DNA of 10,693 bases from Burkholderiales bacterium UBA4615 (GCA_002386465.1 DGIT01000139.1:1-10693); one strand, 5' to 3'. Shown: positions 1 through 7,803, numbered from the stretch's first letter. The notes: generated by a model from the sequence alone, not told the origin. A program made the numbers and translations.

Positions 1-2136
1 GTGGTTGCCGATGTAGTCGATCACCTTGAGCGTCTTACCCGGCTGCTTGCGCAGCCCGCGACCAAACTGCTGCAACCAGATCACCTGCGACTCGGTGGGT
101 CGCAGCATCATCACGGTATCAATGGCCGGCACATCAACGCCTTCGTTGAACATGTCCACGGCAAACACCACCGACATCTCACCGCGCGCCAGCGCCTCCA
201 GCGACAAGGTCCTGGGGTCGGTGCTTTGGCCGGCATGGACCGCTGCACACAGCACTTGGCGGGCCTTGAAGAACTCCCGCATGAAGTCGGCGTGGCGTTG
301 CGACACGCAAAAGGCAATGGTTCGCTCACCGGCGTGCTTTTGCCATTGCTCAAAAACATTGAGCGCGCGACTGGTCGTGGCCACCTGAGCGGTGAGCGCG
401 TCTTCGTCGAAGCGCGCGCTGCGCCAGGGAATTTGCGCGTAGTCGACTTCGTCGGGAACGCCCAGATAACGATAGGGGCTGAGCAGTTCAAGCTCGATGC
501 CTCGCGGCACGCCACACCGATACACCAGGTTTTCGGCGCACAGGCCCAGCAGATCACCGCCGTCGGTTCGCTCAGGCGTGGCCGTGAGGCCCAGCATGAA
601 CTGTGGCTCGAAGTGCTCGATCAGGCGGCGGTAGGTGGGTGCGGCGGCGTGATGAAACTCGTCGACCACGATGTAGTCGAAGGCGTGGCGGGCAAACTGG
701 CGCAGGTGGTTGGCACGCCCCAGGGTCTGGATGGATGCAAACAGGATCTGCGCGTTGGGCGCGCGCTCGTTGCCGGTGTACAGACCCAGAGTCGAGTCGG
801 GCAGGATACGCCGAAACGTTGCCAGCGCCTGCTTGAGAATCTCGTCGCGATGGGCTACGAACAGAATGTTCCGAGCCCCCATGCGGGCCACATCAAAGGC
901 CGCCAGCCAGGTCTTGCCAAGGCCCGTGGCCATGACCACCAGGCCTGCGCGGTTGCCTGCCGCGCGTGTGGCCGACAGCGCTTCTAGAGCTTCGAGCTGG
1001 ATGGTGTTGGGCAAGGGCACGGGCTGCGGGGGTTCGACGGGGCCGATGGCCTCGCGCTCAGCCGTCATCGCGCCCGTGAAGATGTCCCGTTGACGTTGGG
1101 GGCGTTGCGCACGGTATTCACTGAGCCAGCCCTCGTCGATTGGCCGCGTTTGCGGATGCGCAAACAGTTGCTCGAATGCACGGCGCGCCTGGGCCAGGCC
1201 AGAGGGATCTCTAGACCCCTGGATGGCGTAGTTCCATTCCACCCCCTGCAGCAAAGCCGATTCGGACAGATTGGAGCTGCCCACAAACGCCAGGTCGTGC
1301 GCGACGTTCCCAAGCATTAGCCCGACCGCACCGAGGGCTGGCTCATCGCTTGAGTGCAGCAGCAGATAGGCCTTGGGATGAAAGCTCTGGCCGTTGGTGA
1401 CGTACACCCGCAGTTGCACCTTCTGGCTGCCATGCACGGCTTGCAGGTCCAATAGCCTGTGCAAGGCGTTGGGATCGGTCACACCCAGATAGTCGCCGGT
1501 CACCAGACGCAGACGGCCGCCGCGCGCGAGCATGTCATCCAGATGCTCGAGCAGGCGGCCCACGCCACTGGGCATGACAAAGGCCACGGCAACGTCCATT
1601 TGAGAGGCACGGGCCAGGTGTTGCTGCAATTGGGGCAGCAGCGGATTGTCATGCCCGGTGGTGAGCATGGCAGGGGGCATCGTGGCCGTGCTTGTGTCGA
1701 TGCGTGGGGCGCCCGCATCTTGCACAAGAGGCATCGGCGTTGCCGGGCGCTCTGATGCGCTCAGGTAATTGCCTTTGGAGGGAATGACATGACGCACGCC
1801 GCCGCGCGGATCTTCCATGTCACCCGTGCGTCGCGGAATGACATGCAAGTGCAGGTGCGGGACGGTTTGCCCGGCCGCCGCGCCGCTATTGATGCCGAAA
1901 TTGAAGCCCTCGGCCCCGTACTGGTTCTTGATGAGCTCGCACACCGGCGCAATGGCACCGAACAGAGCCGCGCGCTCTTCCTCAGTCGCGTCGAACCAGG
2001 TGGGAATGTGCCGATGCGGCACGATGAGGACATGCCCTTGCGAGACCGGAAACCCGTCCAACAGCGCGAGGACCGTGGGGAGGCGCAAGACCACCCGCGA
2101 GGGGTCAGGGTGGCAGAAGGGGCAGGGGGCGTGCAA
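1..2136 (-). CDS. HIT-PLD-SF2 helicase fusion protein (partial, C-terminus beyond left edge)
   Basis: An uninterrupted frame runs from a TAG at 2341-2343 to the left edge. I place the start at TTG 2136, giving MHAPCPFC, because HIT-type proteins usually begin just before CPFC. No good ribosome site is visible; GTG 2328 is an alternative. Visible domains, in residues from 2136: a HIT domain (CPFC 5-8, histidine triad HLHLH 94-98); a phospholipase-D-like domain (HPK 253-255, GSSNLS 286-291); and a superfamily 2 helicase core with Walker A ATGLGKT 403-409, DEFH box 492-495, GLTATPERTDG 516-526 and motif VI QQFGRGLRK 689-697. The helicase core looks intact, with ATP-binding and arginine-finger motifs present. 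Family knowledge: HIT domains hydrolyse or transfer nucleotides, PLD domains are often nucleases, and SF2 helicases translocate on DNA or RNA. A nucleic-acid-processing or defence role is inference. About 712 codons are visible; a further C-terminal domain (for example DUF3427-like) may lie outside. Confidence 0.88.
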   Translation of the reverse strand, partial: MHAPCPFCHPDPSRVVLRLPTVLALLDGFPVSQGHVLIVPHRHIPTWFDATEEERAALFGAIAPVCELIKNQYGAEGFNFGINSGAAAGQTVPHLHLHVIPRRTGDMEDPRGGVRHVIPSKGNYLSASERPATPMPLVQDAGAPRIDTSTATMPPAMLTTGHDNPLLPQLQQHLARASQMDVAVAFVMPSGVGRLLEHLDDMLARGGRLRLVTGDYLGVTDPNALHRLLDLQAVHGSQKVQLRVYVTNGQSFHPKAYLLLHSSDEPALGAVGLMLGNVAHDLAFVGSSNLSESALLQGVEWNYAIQGSRDPSGLAQARRAFEQLFAHPQTRPIDEGWLSEYRAQRPQRQRDIFTGAMTAEREAIGPVEPPQPVPLPNTIQLEALEALSATRAAGNRAGLVVMATGLGKTWLAAFDVARMGARNILFVAHRDEILKQALATFRRILPDSTLGLYTGNERAPNAQILFASIQTLGRANHLRQFARHAFDYIVVDEFHHAAAPTYRRLIEHFEPQFMLGLTATPERTDGGDLLGLCAENLVYRCGVPRGIELELLSPYRYLGVPDEVDYAQIPWRSARFDEDALTAQVATTSRALNVFEQWQKHAGERTIAFCVSQRHADFMREFFKARQVLCAAVHAGQSTDPRTLSLEALARGEMSVVFAVDMFNEGVDVPAIDTVMMLRPTESQVIWLQQFGRGLRKQPGKTLKVIDYIGNH

Positions 2137-2443
2137 TTGGGGCAGAGTGGCCAGGGAGCGTGCTGGGTGGTGTCGCGCGCGCCGTAGTGACCGTAGCAGT
2201 GTGAGATCCCCGAATTTACAGGGACGAATGACTGCACGCCTACACCCGAAAGAAGCAGGGAGAGGAGTGTCCGGCGGATGATGTGATCGAATGGCCGGGC
2301 CCGGCCAGGGCAAGACCGTGTTACCCACAAGAAGGGCTTTCTACTTGGCAGACGATTGAGCAGCCCCTCCACGCCATGGCAGATCTTGCCATTTCATGCC
2401 CTGGCCAAAGTCGAAGCACGCAAGAAGCGGCGCTGATGCCGGT

Positions 2444-2480
2444 TGTCCGTCAGCGTGAAGCGGCCAGCGACTGACGGGCA
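2444..2480. repeat. Imperfect inverted repeat / hairpin
   Basis: TGTCCGTCAG (2444-2453) pairs with CTGACGGGCA (2471-2480): ten pairs including one G-T wobble, around a 17-base loop whose ends can pair a little further. No T-run follows on either strand, so it is not a standard terminator. It may be part of a degenerate intergenic repeat or a structured leader of the downstream gene. Confidence 0.45.
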
Positions 2481-2491
2481 CTGCTGGGCTT

Positions 2492-2507
2492 TGAAGGCTA
2501 ACCTTCA
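2492..2507. repeat. Short hairpin
   Basis: TGAAGG (2492-2497) and CCTTCA (2502-2507) form a six-pair stem with a four-base CTAA loop, eleven bases after the larger hairpin. There is no adjacent T-run. Such short stems can occur by chance; the pairing with 2444-2480 is the only reason to note it. Confidence 0.3.
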
Positions 2508-2680
2508 GTGTCTGCTGGCAAGCCCGCCCCCGACACGAATGAGTCCTTGCAGGAGCCCCGACTTGAGGGTCAACCGGAAAGCTTGCATCGCCCGCCGCTC
2601 CGAGGCCAACGAATGCTCATCTGGGCGCTAATCCATGCACCGCTTCAGTCAACGGCTGTCTCAGGCATCACAATCAAACC

Positions 2681-3283
2681 ATGCGCACTCACTTCGTCCT
2701 CATCGACTATGAAAATGTCCAACCCAACTCTTTTGCTGGCCTGGAGGTGGAGCACTTTCGTGTACTGGTGTTCGTTGGAGCTAGTCAGAACAAACTAGCG
2801 TTCGAGACTGCCGCCGCCGTTCAAAAACTTGGCGCGCGAGCTGAGTACGTGAAGATCGCTGGAAACGGATCAAATGCGTTGGACTTTCATATCGCGTTCC
2901 ATCTCGGTCACTTGGCCGCTCAAAACCCGACCGCGCTCTTCCACATCATTTCTAAGGACACAGGCTTCGATCCGCTCATTCAACACCTGAAGGAACGGAA
3001 GGTCTGTGTCTCGCGCTTTAAGGATGTCACGGACATCCCGCTACTGAAGGCAGCGAACTCCAAAACAACCCCTGAGAAGATTGACGTTGTGATTGCCAAC
3101 CTTCGGCAACGAGGCGCCTCAAAGCCACGCACGCTCAAGACACTCACAAGCACCATCAACTCGTTGTTTCAGAAGCAGTTGAATGAGGAAGAACTGGCTG
3201 TACTGCTAAAGGGTCTCCAATCCAAGGGATTGATCACTGTCGACGAAAACAAGGTCACGTACGCGCTTCCGAGCGAGACGTAG
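2681..3283 (+). CDS. PIN/NYN-like domain protein, putative nuclease
   Basis: A 200-residue soluble protein. The N-terminal half reads as a PIN/NYN-type fold: strand plus acidic motif FVLIDYENV (5-13, with D9 and N12), a second acidic residue D68 in NALDFHI, and SKDTGFDPL (91-99, D93 and D97). Families with this fold use clustered acidic residues to bind metal and cut RNA or DNA. The C-terminal part, about 145-196, looks like a small winged-helix unit (a helical stretch, then KGLITVDENKVTYAL), perhaps for nucleic-acid binding. No signal peptide or membrane segment is seen. The ATG at 2681 is the first sensible start, but no clear Shine-Dalgarno precedes it. Base composition is lower than its neighbours: hand counts give 30/60 GC at 2701-2760 and 32/60 at 3061-3120, against 41/60 at 6421-6480, which hints at acquisition by transfer. 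Nuclease activity is inferred from the fold; targets are unknown. Confidence 0.85.
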   Translation: MRTHFVLIDYENVQPNSFAGLEVEHFRVLVFVGASQNKLAFETAAAVQKLGARAEYVKIAGNGSNALDFHIAFHLGHLAAQNPTALFHIISKDTGFDPLIQHLKERKVCVSRFKDVTDIPLLKAANSKTTPEKIDVVIANLRQRGASKPRTLKTLTSTINSLFQKQLNEEELAVLLKGLQSKGLITVDENKVTYALPSET

Positions 3284-3476
3284 CACCACGTTCAAGCCGG
3301 ATCCGATAAACACCGACTAGCTCACCGAGATCCAAGCTCAGCCCGCGGTCGCCATCTCCTCCCCGTCGTTTAAGAACGCACGCATTCGGATCGGTAGGGA
3401 TCTGGCGAAACACCAATGGCTTCTCATCCCCTGTGCGAATTCTTCGCTATAGGCCTCTCGGTTCAAGCAACTAACC

Positions 3477-3514
3477 AAAATGCATTCCCGATTACACGTA
3501 TTGTTGGGAATGCA
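3477..3514 (-). terminator. Likely intrinsic terminator of the minus-strand operon
   Basis: Read on the minus strand, TGCATTCCC (3514-3506) pairs perfectly with GGGAATGCA (3489-3481) across a 16-base loop, and four T residues follow (3480-3477). It lies 27 bases past the stop of the last binding-protein gene, the expected position. The stem is only moderately GC-rich and the loop long, so efficiency is uncertain; an operator-like inverted repeat is the alternative. The rest of 3284-3540 shows nothing recognisable. Confidence 0.6.
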
Positions 3515-3540
3515 ATTCGGCTTGAGCAGGGGCGACCCCG

Positions 3541-4509
3541 TCAGCGCGCCTTCAGCGCCCCCACGAACTTCTGCCATCGCACCTCGTCCTCGCGCAGAAA
3601 CGCGTCGAAGGCAACAGTGTCGAGGAAAGCAATCTCACCGCCGACGCCGGCCGTGCGCGTGCGAACCTCCTCGGCGGCGGCCGCCGCGCGCACTGCAGCG
3701 GATAACTTTGCAATCACCTCCGGCGCGGTGCCTGCCGGCACGTGCAGGCCATACCAGCTGATCACGGTGACCTCGGGGTAGCCGGCCTCGGCCATCGTCG
3801 GGACGTCCGGAATCAACGAAGAGCGGCGATTGCTAGTGCTTGCAAGGGCTTTGATACGGCCACCGGAGATCGTGCCCATCGCGACATTCAGAGGCAGCAC
3901 CGACATCGACAACGTCTCGTTGATCAGGTCAGCGATCACCGGCGGGCTGCCCTTGTACATCACGCTCTGCATCTGGATGCCGGCCACCTTCTTCAGCATC
4001 TCGATCGCCATCGTCTGCGGCGCGCCCGGTCCGGCCTCGCCGTAGTTCAACTCGCCAGGCCGCGCTTTCGCCGCCGCCACCAGCGCCTGCACTGTGCTCG
4101 ACGGCGAACCACTGGGCACGACCACCACGTTCGGAGCAACCGTAAAGCGCGCAACCGGAACCAGTTCCTTAGGCGTCCACCGCAGCCCGGTCTCGACCAG
4201 CGGATTCGCGATCAGGTAGGTTGCGGTGGCCAGTACCGTGTAGCCGTCGGGCGCAGCCTTCGAGACCACGTCGGGTCCGATGTTGGCATTGGCGCCGGGC
4301 CGGTTTTCCACTATGACTGGCTGACCGAGCGTCTGTTGCATGTGCGAGGTGATCAGGCGGGTCATCACGTCGACCGCGCCGCCGACCGGATAGGGGACGA
4401 CCACCCTGATCGGTTTCGAGGGGAACGGCTGCGCATGCGCATATGCAGTGACACCAAACGCGCACGCTGCGGCGACCAGGCGCAGTACTCTCATCAGGGG
4501 CGCGTTCAT
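3541..4509 (-). CDS. Bug-type (TctC family) tripartite tricarboxylate transporter substrate-binding protein
   Basis: A 322-residue periplasmic solute-binding protein of normal family length. Residues 1-26 form a Sec signal peptide (basic MRVLR, hydrophobic core, likely cleavage at AHA|QPFP). Family hallmarks follow: IRVVVPYPVGGAVD (34-47, the first ligand loop with the conserved Asp at 47), ENRPGANANIG, APDGY (86-90) and MYKGSPP. Bug proteins clamp small carboxylates or other polar ligands through two loops and backbone contacts; the ligand cannot be predicted here. The start is ATG 4509, which overlaps the stop of the upstream dioxygenase as TGATG and has GAGG seven bases before it. GTG 4512 is in frame but its spacing is poorer. 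It is the last gene of the minus-strand operon, followed by the terminator at 3477-3514. No TctA/TctB membrane genes are adjacent, as is common for orphan Bug genes. Confidence 0.94.
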   Translation of the reverse strand: MNAPLMRVLRLVAAACAFGVTAYAHAQPFPSKPIRVVVPYPVGGAVDVMTRLITSHMQQTLGQPVIVENRPGANANIGPDVVSKAAPDGYTVLATATYLIANPLVETGLRWTPKELVPVARFTVAPNVVVVPSGSPSSTVQALVAAAKARPGELNYGEAGPGAPQTMAIEMLKKVAGIQMQSVMYKGSPPVIADLINETLSMSVLPLNVAMGTISGGRIKALASTSNRRSSLIPDVPTMAEAGYPEVTVISWYGLHVPAGTAPEVIAKLSAAVRAAAAAEEVRTRTAGVGGEIAFLDTVAFDAFLREDEVRWQKFVGALKAR

Positions 4510-4520
4510 CACTGCGCCTC
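4507..4520 (-). promoter_or_regulatory. Ribosome site and TGATG stop-start overlap
   Basis: On the minus strand GAGG (4520-4517) lies inside the end of the dioxygenase gene. The TGA stop (4511-4509) shares its A with the ATG start (4509-4507) of the binding protein. This is the classic arrangement for translational coupling, and it decides the start codon over the adjacent GTG 4512. It implies that this dioxygenase and binding protein are made in a fixed ratio. Confidence 0.7.
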
Positions 4521-5606
4521 AAGCGGTGCGACGAGTGGCACACCCGGCACGCGGATGCCGTCAGGCCGGCCGTGCGCCGTCGCCCGCTGAAACTCGCCTG
4601 TCATGAATGGTGGCAGTGGCGGCCCGTCCTCGCAGGCCAGCCACAGACGCAGCAGGTGACGACGGCGATGCAGCTCGGGCCAGTCCTCATAAGCGGTACG
4701 CGAGTGCAGGATCGAGTGGTTGCAAAGTACTTGAATGTCACCCGGCGAAAACGCCATGTCCAGGTGCAGCGCTGGGTCTGCGGCGAGCGCATCGAGATGG
4801 TCCATTGCCTCGAGCTGAAAGGACGACAGCCGGGGTACCTCGGACATGAGCTGAGACTTTTCAATCGCGCTGCGCACATAGGTCGCGATCATCCGATCCT
4901 GCCACGGCGTGAATGCGGCGATCTCGGCCCACGGTCGGCGCCCGGCCGGAACCTCGCCCCAGCGCGTGTAGTACAAGGGCGCGGTCAGCGCGCGCGCGTG
5001 ATCCGGACGCCGGCGCACCAGCTCATTCCAGATCGTCGTGGAGCTGACGATTGACGATAGGCCACCGCTGCGGCTTGAGCGCAGGCACAGCAACGACACG
5101 ACGTCCGACGAGTCGGCATGGTAGTTGAGCCGGGCGCTAGTCTGGTAGCCGCGCACCTCAGGGTCGGCATAGTCGAGCCCGAGGTTGGTCACGTGGCCCA
5201 GCACGTGACCCTTGCCGTTTTGCGACACCGGCTCGCCCATCCAGCGCCCGAGCCCCCAGTACGCCATCGCCGACTCACGCATCGTGTAGCGCTCCACGGG
5301 GATGCCGCGCATCAGGAAGAAGCCGCGGCCGTGCAGCACTTCGCGGCGAACGGTTGCCATTCGATCGCGCAGCGCGTCAAGCGGGAAGTGCTCGCGGCCG
5401 ATGTCAACGATGTCGAGGCCGGTCGAATCGGCGTGCCGCACCGCGCGGTCGATCTCGTCGATCTCGGCGGGCGTGAATGTATGGATCCAGTCGTCGCGTC
5501 GCGCCATATCCGGGCCATACCAGGCCTGAGGCGTGTCGAACACGGGTAGGTCAGCAGCGGTCGTGTCGGATGTCTCAGTGTTGGGGTGTGCGGTTGCGGT
5601 GTTCAT
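4509..5606 (-). CDS. TauD/TfdA-family Fe(II)/2-oxoglutarate-dependent dioxygenase
   Basis: A 365-residue cytoplasmic enzyme of the clavaminate-synthase-like/TauD fold. The family couples decarboxylation of 2-oxoglutarate to hydroxylation of a substrate. Iron ligands visible: H163 and D165 in NYHADSSD, and the distal His, best H301 in LHSRTAYEDWP. The arginine-rich HRRRHLLRLWL (313-323) should supply the 2-oxoglutarate-binding Arg. Also seen are the N-terminal signature WYGPDMARRDDWI (29-41) and GRGFFLMRGIPVERYT (93-108), both shared with the other two dioxygenases here. All catalytic residues appear present. The start ATG 5606 is preceded by AGAGGA six bases upstream. It follows the upstream Bug gene by 36 bases and overlaps the next Bug gene by one base, so it is within an operon. 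The substrate is unknown; an organic acid or aromatic/sulfonate-type compound would fit the family. Confidence 0.93.
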   Translation of the reverse strand: MNTATAHPNTETSDTTAADLPVFDTPQAWYGPDMARRDDWIHTFTPAEIDEIDRAVRHADSTGLDIVDIGREHFPLDALRDRMATVRREVLHGRGFFLMRGIPVERYTMRESAMAYWGLGRWMGEPVSQNGKGHVLGHVTNLGLDYADPEVRGYQTSARLNYHADSSDVVSLLCLRSSRSGGLSSIVSSTTIWNELVRRRPDHARALTAPLYYTRWGEVPAGRRPWAEIAAFTPWQDRMIATYVRSAIEKSQLMSEVPRLSSFQLEAMDHLDALAADPALHLDMAFSPGDIQVLCNHSILHSRTAYEDWPELHRRRHLLRLWLACEDGPPLPPFMTGEFQRATAHGRPDGIRVPGVPLVAPLEAQ

Positions 5607-5642
5607 CTTGGGTCCTCTCGCGGGGGATCGGGGGTCGTCGGT

Positions 5643-6641
5643 TTACTCGGGCGTGGCGCCTGACAGCTTGAAGGCCTTCGCCCAGCGAACGATCTCGCTG
5701 TTGACGCGCTGCGCGGTGCTCGCGGGCGTGGAATCGTCGACCGGCGTGATGCCGAGGGCGTCGAGCTTCGCGCGAATTGCCGGCTCGCGAAGCACCTGGT
5801 TAATCGCAGCGTTGAGCCGGTCAACGATGGGCCCCGGTGTGCCCAGCGGCGCCATCACGACGTTCCATGTGCCGACCTCCATCCCGGGTACACCCGCCTC
5901 AGCGAAAGTGGGCACGTTGGGTGCCGAGCTCATCCGCGCAGCACCCATTACGCCAAGCGCGCGCAGCCTGCCGGCCTGCACCATCGGCAGGCCGACGCCA
6001 ATCGAGCCGCCCATGAACTGGACCTGGCCGGCGACCGTGTCTTGCAGCGCCGGGCCGGTGCCCTTGTAGGGCACGTGGACTGCGGAGAAGCCAGCGGCGT
6101 TCTTGAACAGCTCGACGCCAAGGTGGCTTGTGCTGCTGCCGGCCGCGCCATACGAATACTTGTCGGGGTTGGCCTTGAGGAGCGCAACAAAGTCCTTCAG
6201 ATTGTCGGGCATCGACGGGTGCGCAAACAGCACAATCGGCACCGTACCGATGAACGCGATCGGCGCGAAGTCCTTTACTGGGTGATACGGCAGGCTCTTG
6301 AACACCGACATATTTAGCGCGTGCGTGGCCGCGGTGCCGAAGATCAGCGTGTAGCCGTCCGGTTTGGCCTTCGCGACAAAATCTGTGCCGACGATACCGG
6401 TCGCGCCCGCCCGGTTGTCGACGACGATCGTCTGGCCAAGCACCTCGCCCAGCCGCGGCGCGATCGCGCGGCAAAAGATGTCGGTCTCGCCACCGGGCGC
6501 AAACGGCACGATCATCCGTATCGGGCGATTCGGGTACGGCGCCTCCTGCGCGACTGCGCAGGGCGTCGCGAGCGTCGCGCCGACCGCGGCAGCCGCCACC
6601 AGCCATATCGCACCGAGCGCGCGCATGCTTGCTCTCACCAT
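5643..6641 (-). CDS. Bug-type (TctC family) tripartite tricarboxylate transporter substrate-binding protein
   Basis: A 332-residue periplasmic binding protein. Sec signal peptide at residues 1-31: basic start, long alanine/valine/leucine core, likely cleavage at AVA|QEAP. Family motifs: RMIVPFAPGGETD (42-54, conserved Asp 54), DNRAGATGIVGTD, KPDGYTLIFGT (PDGY 94-97) and HVPYKGTGPAL. The start is ATG 6641 because GGAGGAG (6651-6645) lies just upstream, though the spacing of three to four bases is short; GTG 6638 is the next codon and would give better spacing, changing one residue. An upstream in-frame ATG at 6770 lies inside the preceding gene and has no signal-peptide character. It sits between the two dioxygenase genes, 58 bases after the first and 36 before the second. 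GG-E-T-D replaces GG-A-V-D of the neighbouring paralogue, so ligands probably differ. Confidence 0.94.
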   Translation of the reverse strand: MVRASMRALGAIWLVAAAAVGATLATPCAVAQEAPYPNRPIRMIVPFAPGGETDIFCRAIAPRLGEVLGQTIVVDNRAGATGIVGTDFVAKAKPDGYTLIFGTAATHALNMSVFKSLPYHPVKDFAPIAFIGTVPIVLFAHPSMPDNLKDFVALLKANPDKYSYGAAGSSTSHLGVELFKNAAGFSAVHVPYKGTGPALQDTVAGQVQFMGGSIGVGLPMVQAGRLRALGVMGAARMSSAPNVPTFAEAGVPGMEVGTWNVVMAPLGTPGPIVDRLNAAINQVLREPAIRAKLDALGITPVDDSTPASTAQRVNSEIVRWAKAFKLSGATPE

Positions 6642-6666
6642 CGTCTCCTCCGTTTGATTCGGTACC

Positions 6667-6690
6667 CGCGAGCCGTCTTTGCGGCCCGCG
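6667..6690 (-). repeat. Intercistronic GC-rich hairpin
   Basis: Between the first dioxygenase stop and the Bug start, minus-strand CGCGGGCCG (6690-6682) pairs with CGGCTCGCG (6675-6667): nine pairs with one G-T, around a six-base loop CAAAGA. No T-run follows, so termination is unlikely. It is well placed to protect the upstream mRNA end after processing, or to set different amounts of the two proteins. Confidence 0.55.
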
Positions 6691-6699
6691 AAAGCGTGT

Positions 6700-7761
6700 T
6701 CAGTGAGCCAGCTCGGCGACGATCTCGGATAGCCCGAAGACCGGCGCGCGCGGCGTTCGCTGCCACGCAATCATGTCTTCGTTCCGGTCGGCAAACGCCG
6801 GCGGCAAGCGCGCAAAGCCTGGGGTGCGCAGCCACAGCCGCAGCAAATGACGCTTGCGTTCGGGCTCCGGCCAGTCCTCGTAATCGGAGCGGGAATGCAG
6901 CACGGTGTAGTTGCACAGGAACTGCATGTCACCCGGCTCGAACTGCATGTCGAGATAAAACGCCGGATCGTTGCAAAGTGAGTCCATCAGGTCGAGCGCC
7001 TCCCGCTGGGCACCGCTCAGCCTCGGTACCTCGGTTAAGCGCTGAGCGCTCTCGATGAACGTGCGGTTGTAGCGCACGTAGAGGCGGCCCTCAAAGCGCG
7101 TGAAGCATGGCGTCGTGTACCAGGGCTTCTGGCCCGCGCTTTCCTCGCCGCGGCGGTCGACACAAAACGGCTCGTTCATCACCGCCCAGAGGTCGGGCCG
7201 TCGCTCGACGAACGCGTTGTGCACGGCGGTCGAACTGACAATGCGTGACGTTCCGCCGGACTTCGCATGCTGCAAACACAGGAGCGCGACGACATCAGTC
7301 GAGTCGTTGTGGAACGGCAGGTGCGCATGAGTCTGGTAGCCACGAACTCGCACGTCGGTCTTCCAGTCGACGCCAAGGTCTCGCACGTGGCCGAGCATCT
7401 CGCCCTGCGCGTTTTGCGCGAACGCGGGCCCGAGCTGCGCGCCCAAGCCCCAGTAGACGAGAGCTGCGTCGGCCCGGGTATAGCGGTGCATCGGCAGGCC
7501 ACGCAGCAACGCGAAACCGCGGCCGTCCTCGAGCGCCTCAAGAATTGTCGCCATCTTGCGGGCTACCCGGGGTACGTGGAAGTCCTCGCGACCGAGCGCC
7601 GGAACGCCGATGCCGGCCGCCTTGGCCGAGGACAGCGCCGAGTCGATCTCGGCGAGGTCCTCGTCATCGAGGCGCACGATCCAATCGTCACGGACCGCCA
7701 TGTCCGGCCCGCGCCAGACGGAGGGATGGTCGTAAGTTGGGGGGGAGTTTGTGGTGTTCAT
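6700..7761 (-). CDS. TauD/TfdA-family Fe(II)/2-oxoglutarate-dependent dioxygenase
   Basis: A 353-residue enzyme, a paralogue of the other two dioxygenases in the window and first structural gene after the regulator. Iron ligands: H151 and D153 in PFHNDSTD, and distal H289 in VLHSRSDYEDWP, followed by RKRHLLRLWL (302-311) for 2-oxoglutarate binding. Signature segments VWRGPDMAVRDDWI (15-28) and GRGFALLRGLPMHRYT (80-95) match the paralogue downstream with a constant 12-13 residue offset, as expected for related full-length enzymes. The start ATG 7761 follows GGAGA (7770-7766) by four bases. The gap from the regulator stop is 42 bases, suggesting co-transcription. The residue between the iron ligands is N152 here and A164 in the downstream paralogue, which fits distinct substrates. 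Catalytic type is confident; substrate is not known. Confidence 0.93.
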   Translation of the reverse strand: MNTTNSPPTYDHPSVWRGPDMAVRDDWIVRLDDEDLAEIDSALSSAKAAGIGVPALGREDFHVPRVARKMATILEALEDGRGFALLRGLPMHRYTRADAALVYWGLGAQLGPAFAQNAQGEMLGHVRDLGVDWKTDVRVRGYQTHAHLPFHNDSTDVVALLCLQHAKSGGTSRIVSSTAVHNAFVERRPDLWAVMNEPFCVDRRGEESAGQKPWYTTPCFTRFEGRLYVRYNRTFIESAQRLTEVPRLSGAQREALDLMDSLCNDPAFYLDMQFEPGDMQFLCNYTVLHSRSDYEDWPEPERKRHLLRLWLRTPGFARLPPAFADRNEDMIAWQRTPRAPVFGLSEIVAELAH

Positions 7762-7803
7762 TGGGTCTCCAATCTTAGATTTATCGATGCGAGCGCGTTC
7801 GCC

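Larger units (their letters stand above)
2137..2680. other. Intergenic region without a convincing gene
   Basis: This stretch separates the divergent helicase-fusion and PIN-like genes. The helicase frame stays open upstream to 2340, but its translation (2137-2340) is arginine- and proline-rich and does not resemble a domain, so I treat it as untranslated unless GTG 2328 is used. Short frames on the plus strand lack ribosome sites and recognisable sequence. Two hairpin-forming inverted repeats (2444-2480 and 2492-2507) sit close together in the middle. I found no clear sigma-70 promoter for either flanking gene, although both should start here. Confidence 0.55.

Noticed and set aside
1..987. 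Long plus-strand open frame of 328 codons at the left edge
   Set aside because: It lies opposite the helicase motifs, which are coherent on the minus strand. Its own translation is His/Arg/Gln-rich with no recognisable domain.
1761..2372. 203-codon minus-strand open frame with an ATG start
   Set aside because: It is a different frame from the HIT domain. Its translation is Ser/Arg/Cys-rich and loses the CPFC and HLHLH motifs.
3742..4590. 282-codon plus-strand open frame
   Set aside because: Antisense to the Bug gene; His/Arg/Asp-rich translation without domain features.
6667..6690. Intrinsic terminator between dioxygenase and Bug genes
   Set aside because: The stem is strong but no T-run follows on the minus strand, and the next gene has its own ribosome site close by.
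6642..6770. N-terminal extension of the second Bug protein to ATG 6770
   Set aside because: It would overlap the end of the dioxygenase gene and place 43 charged residues before a clear signal peptide; GGAGGAG supports ATG 6641.
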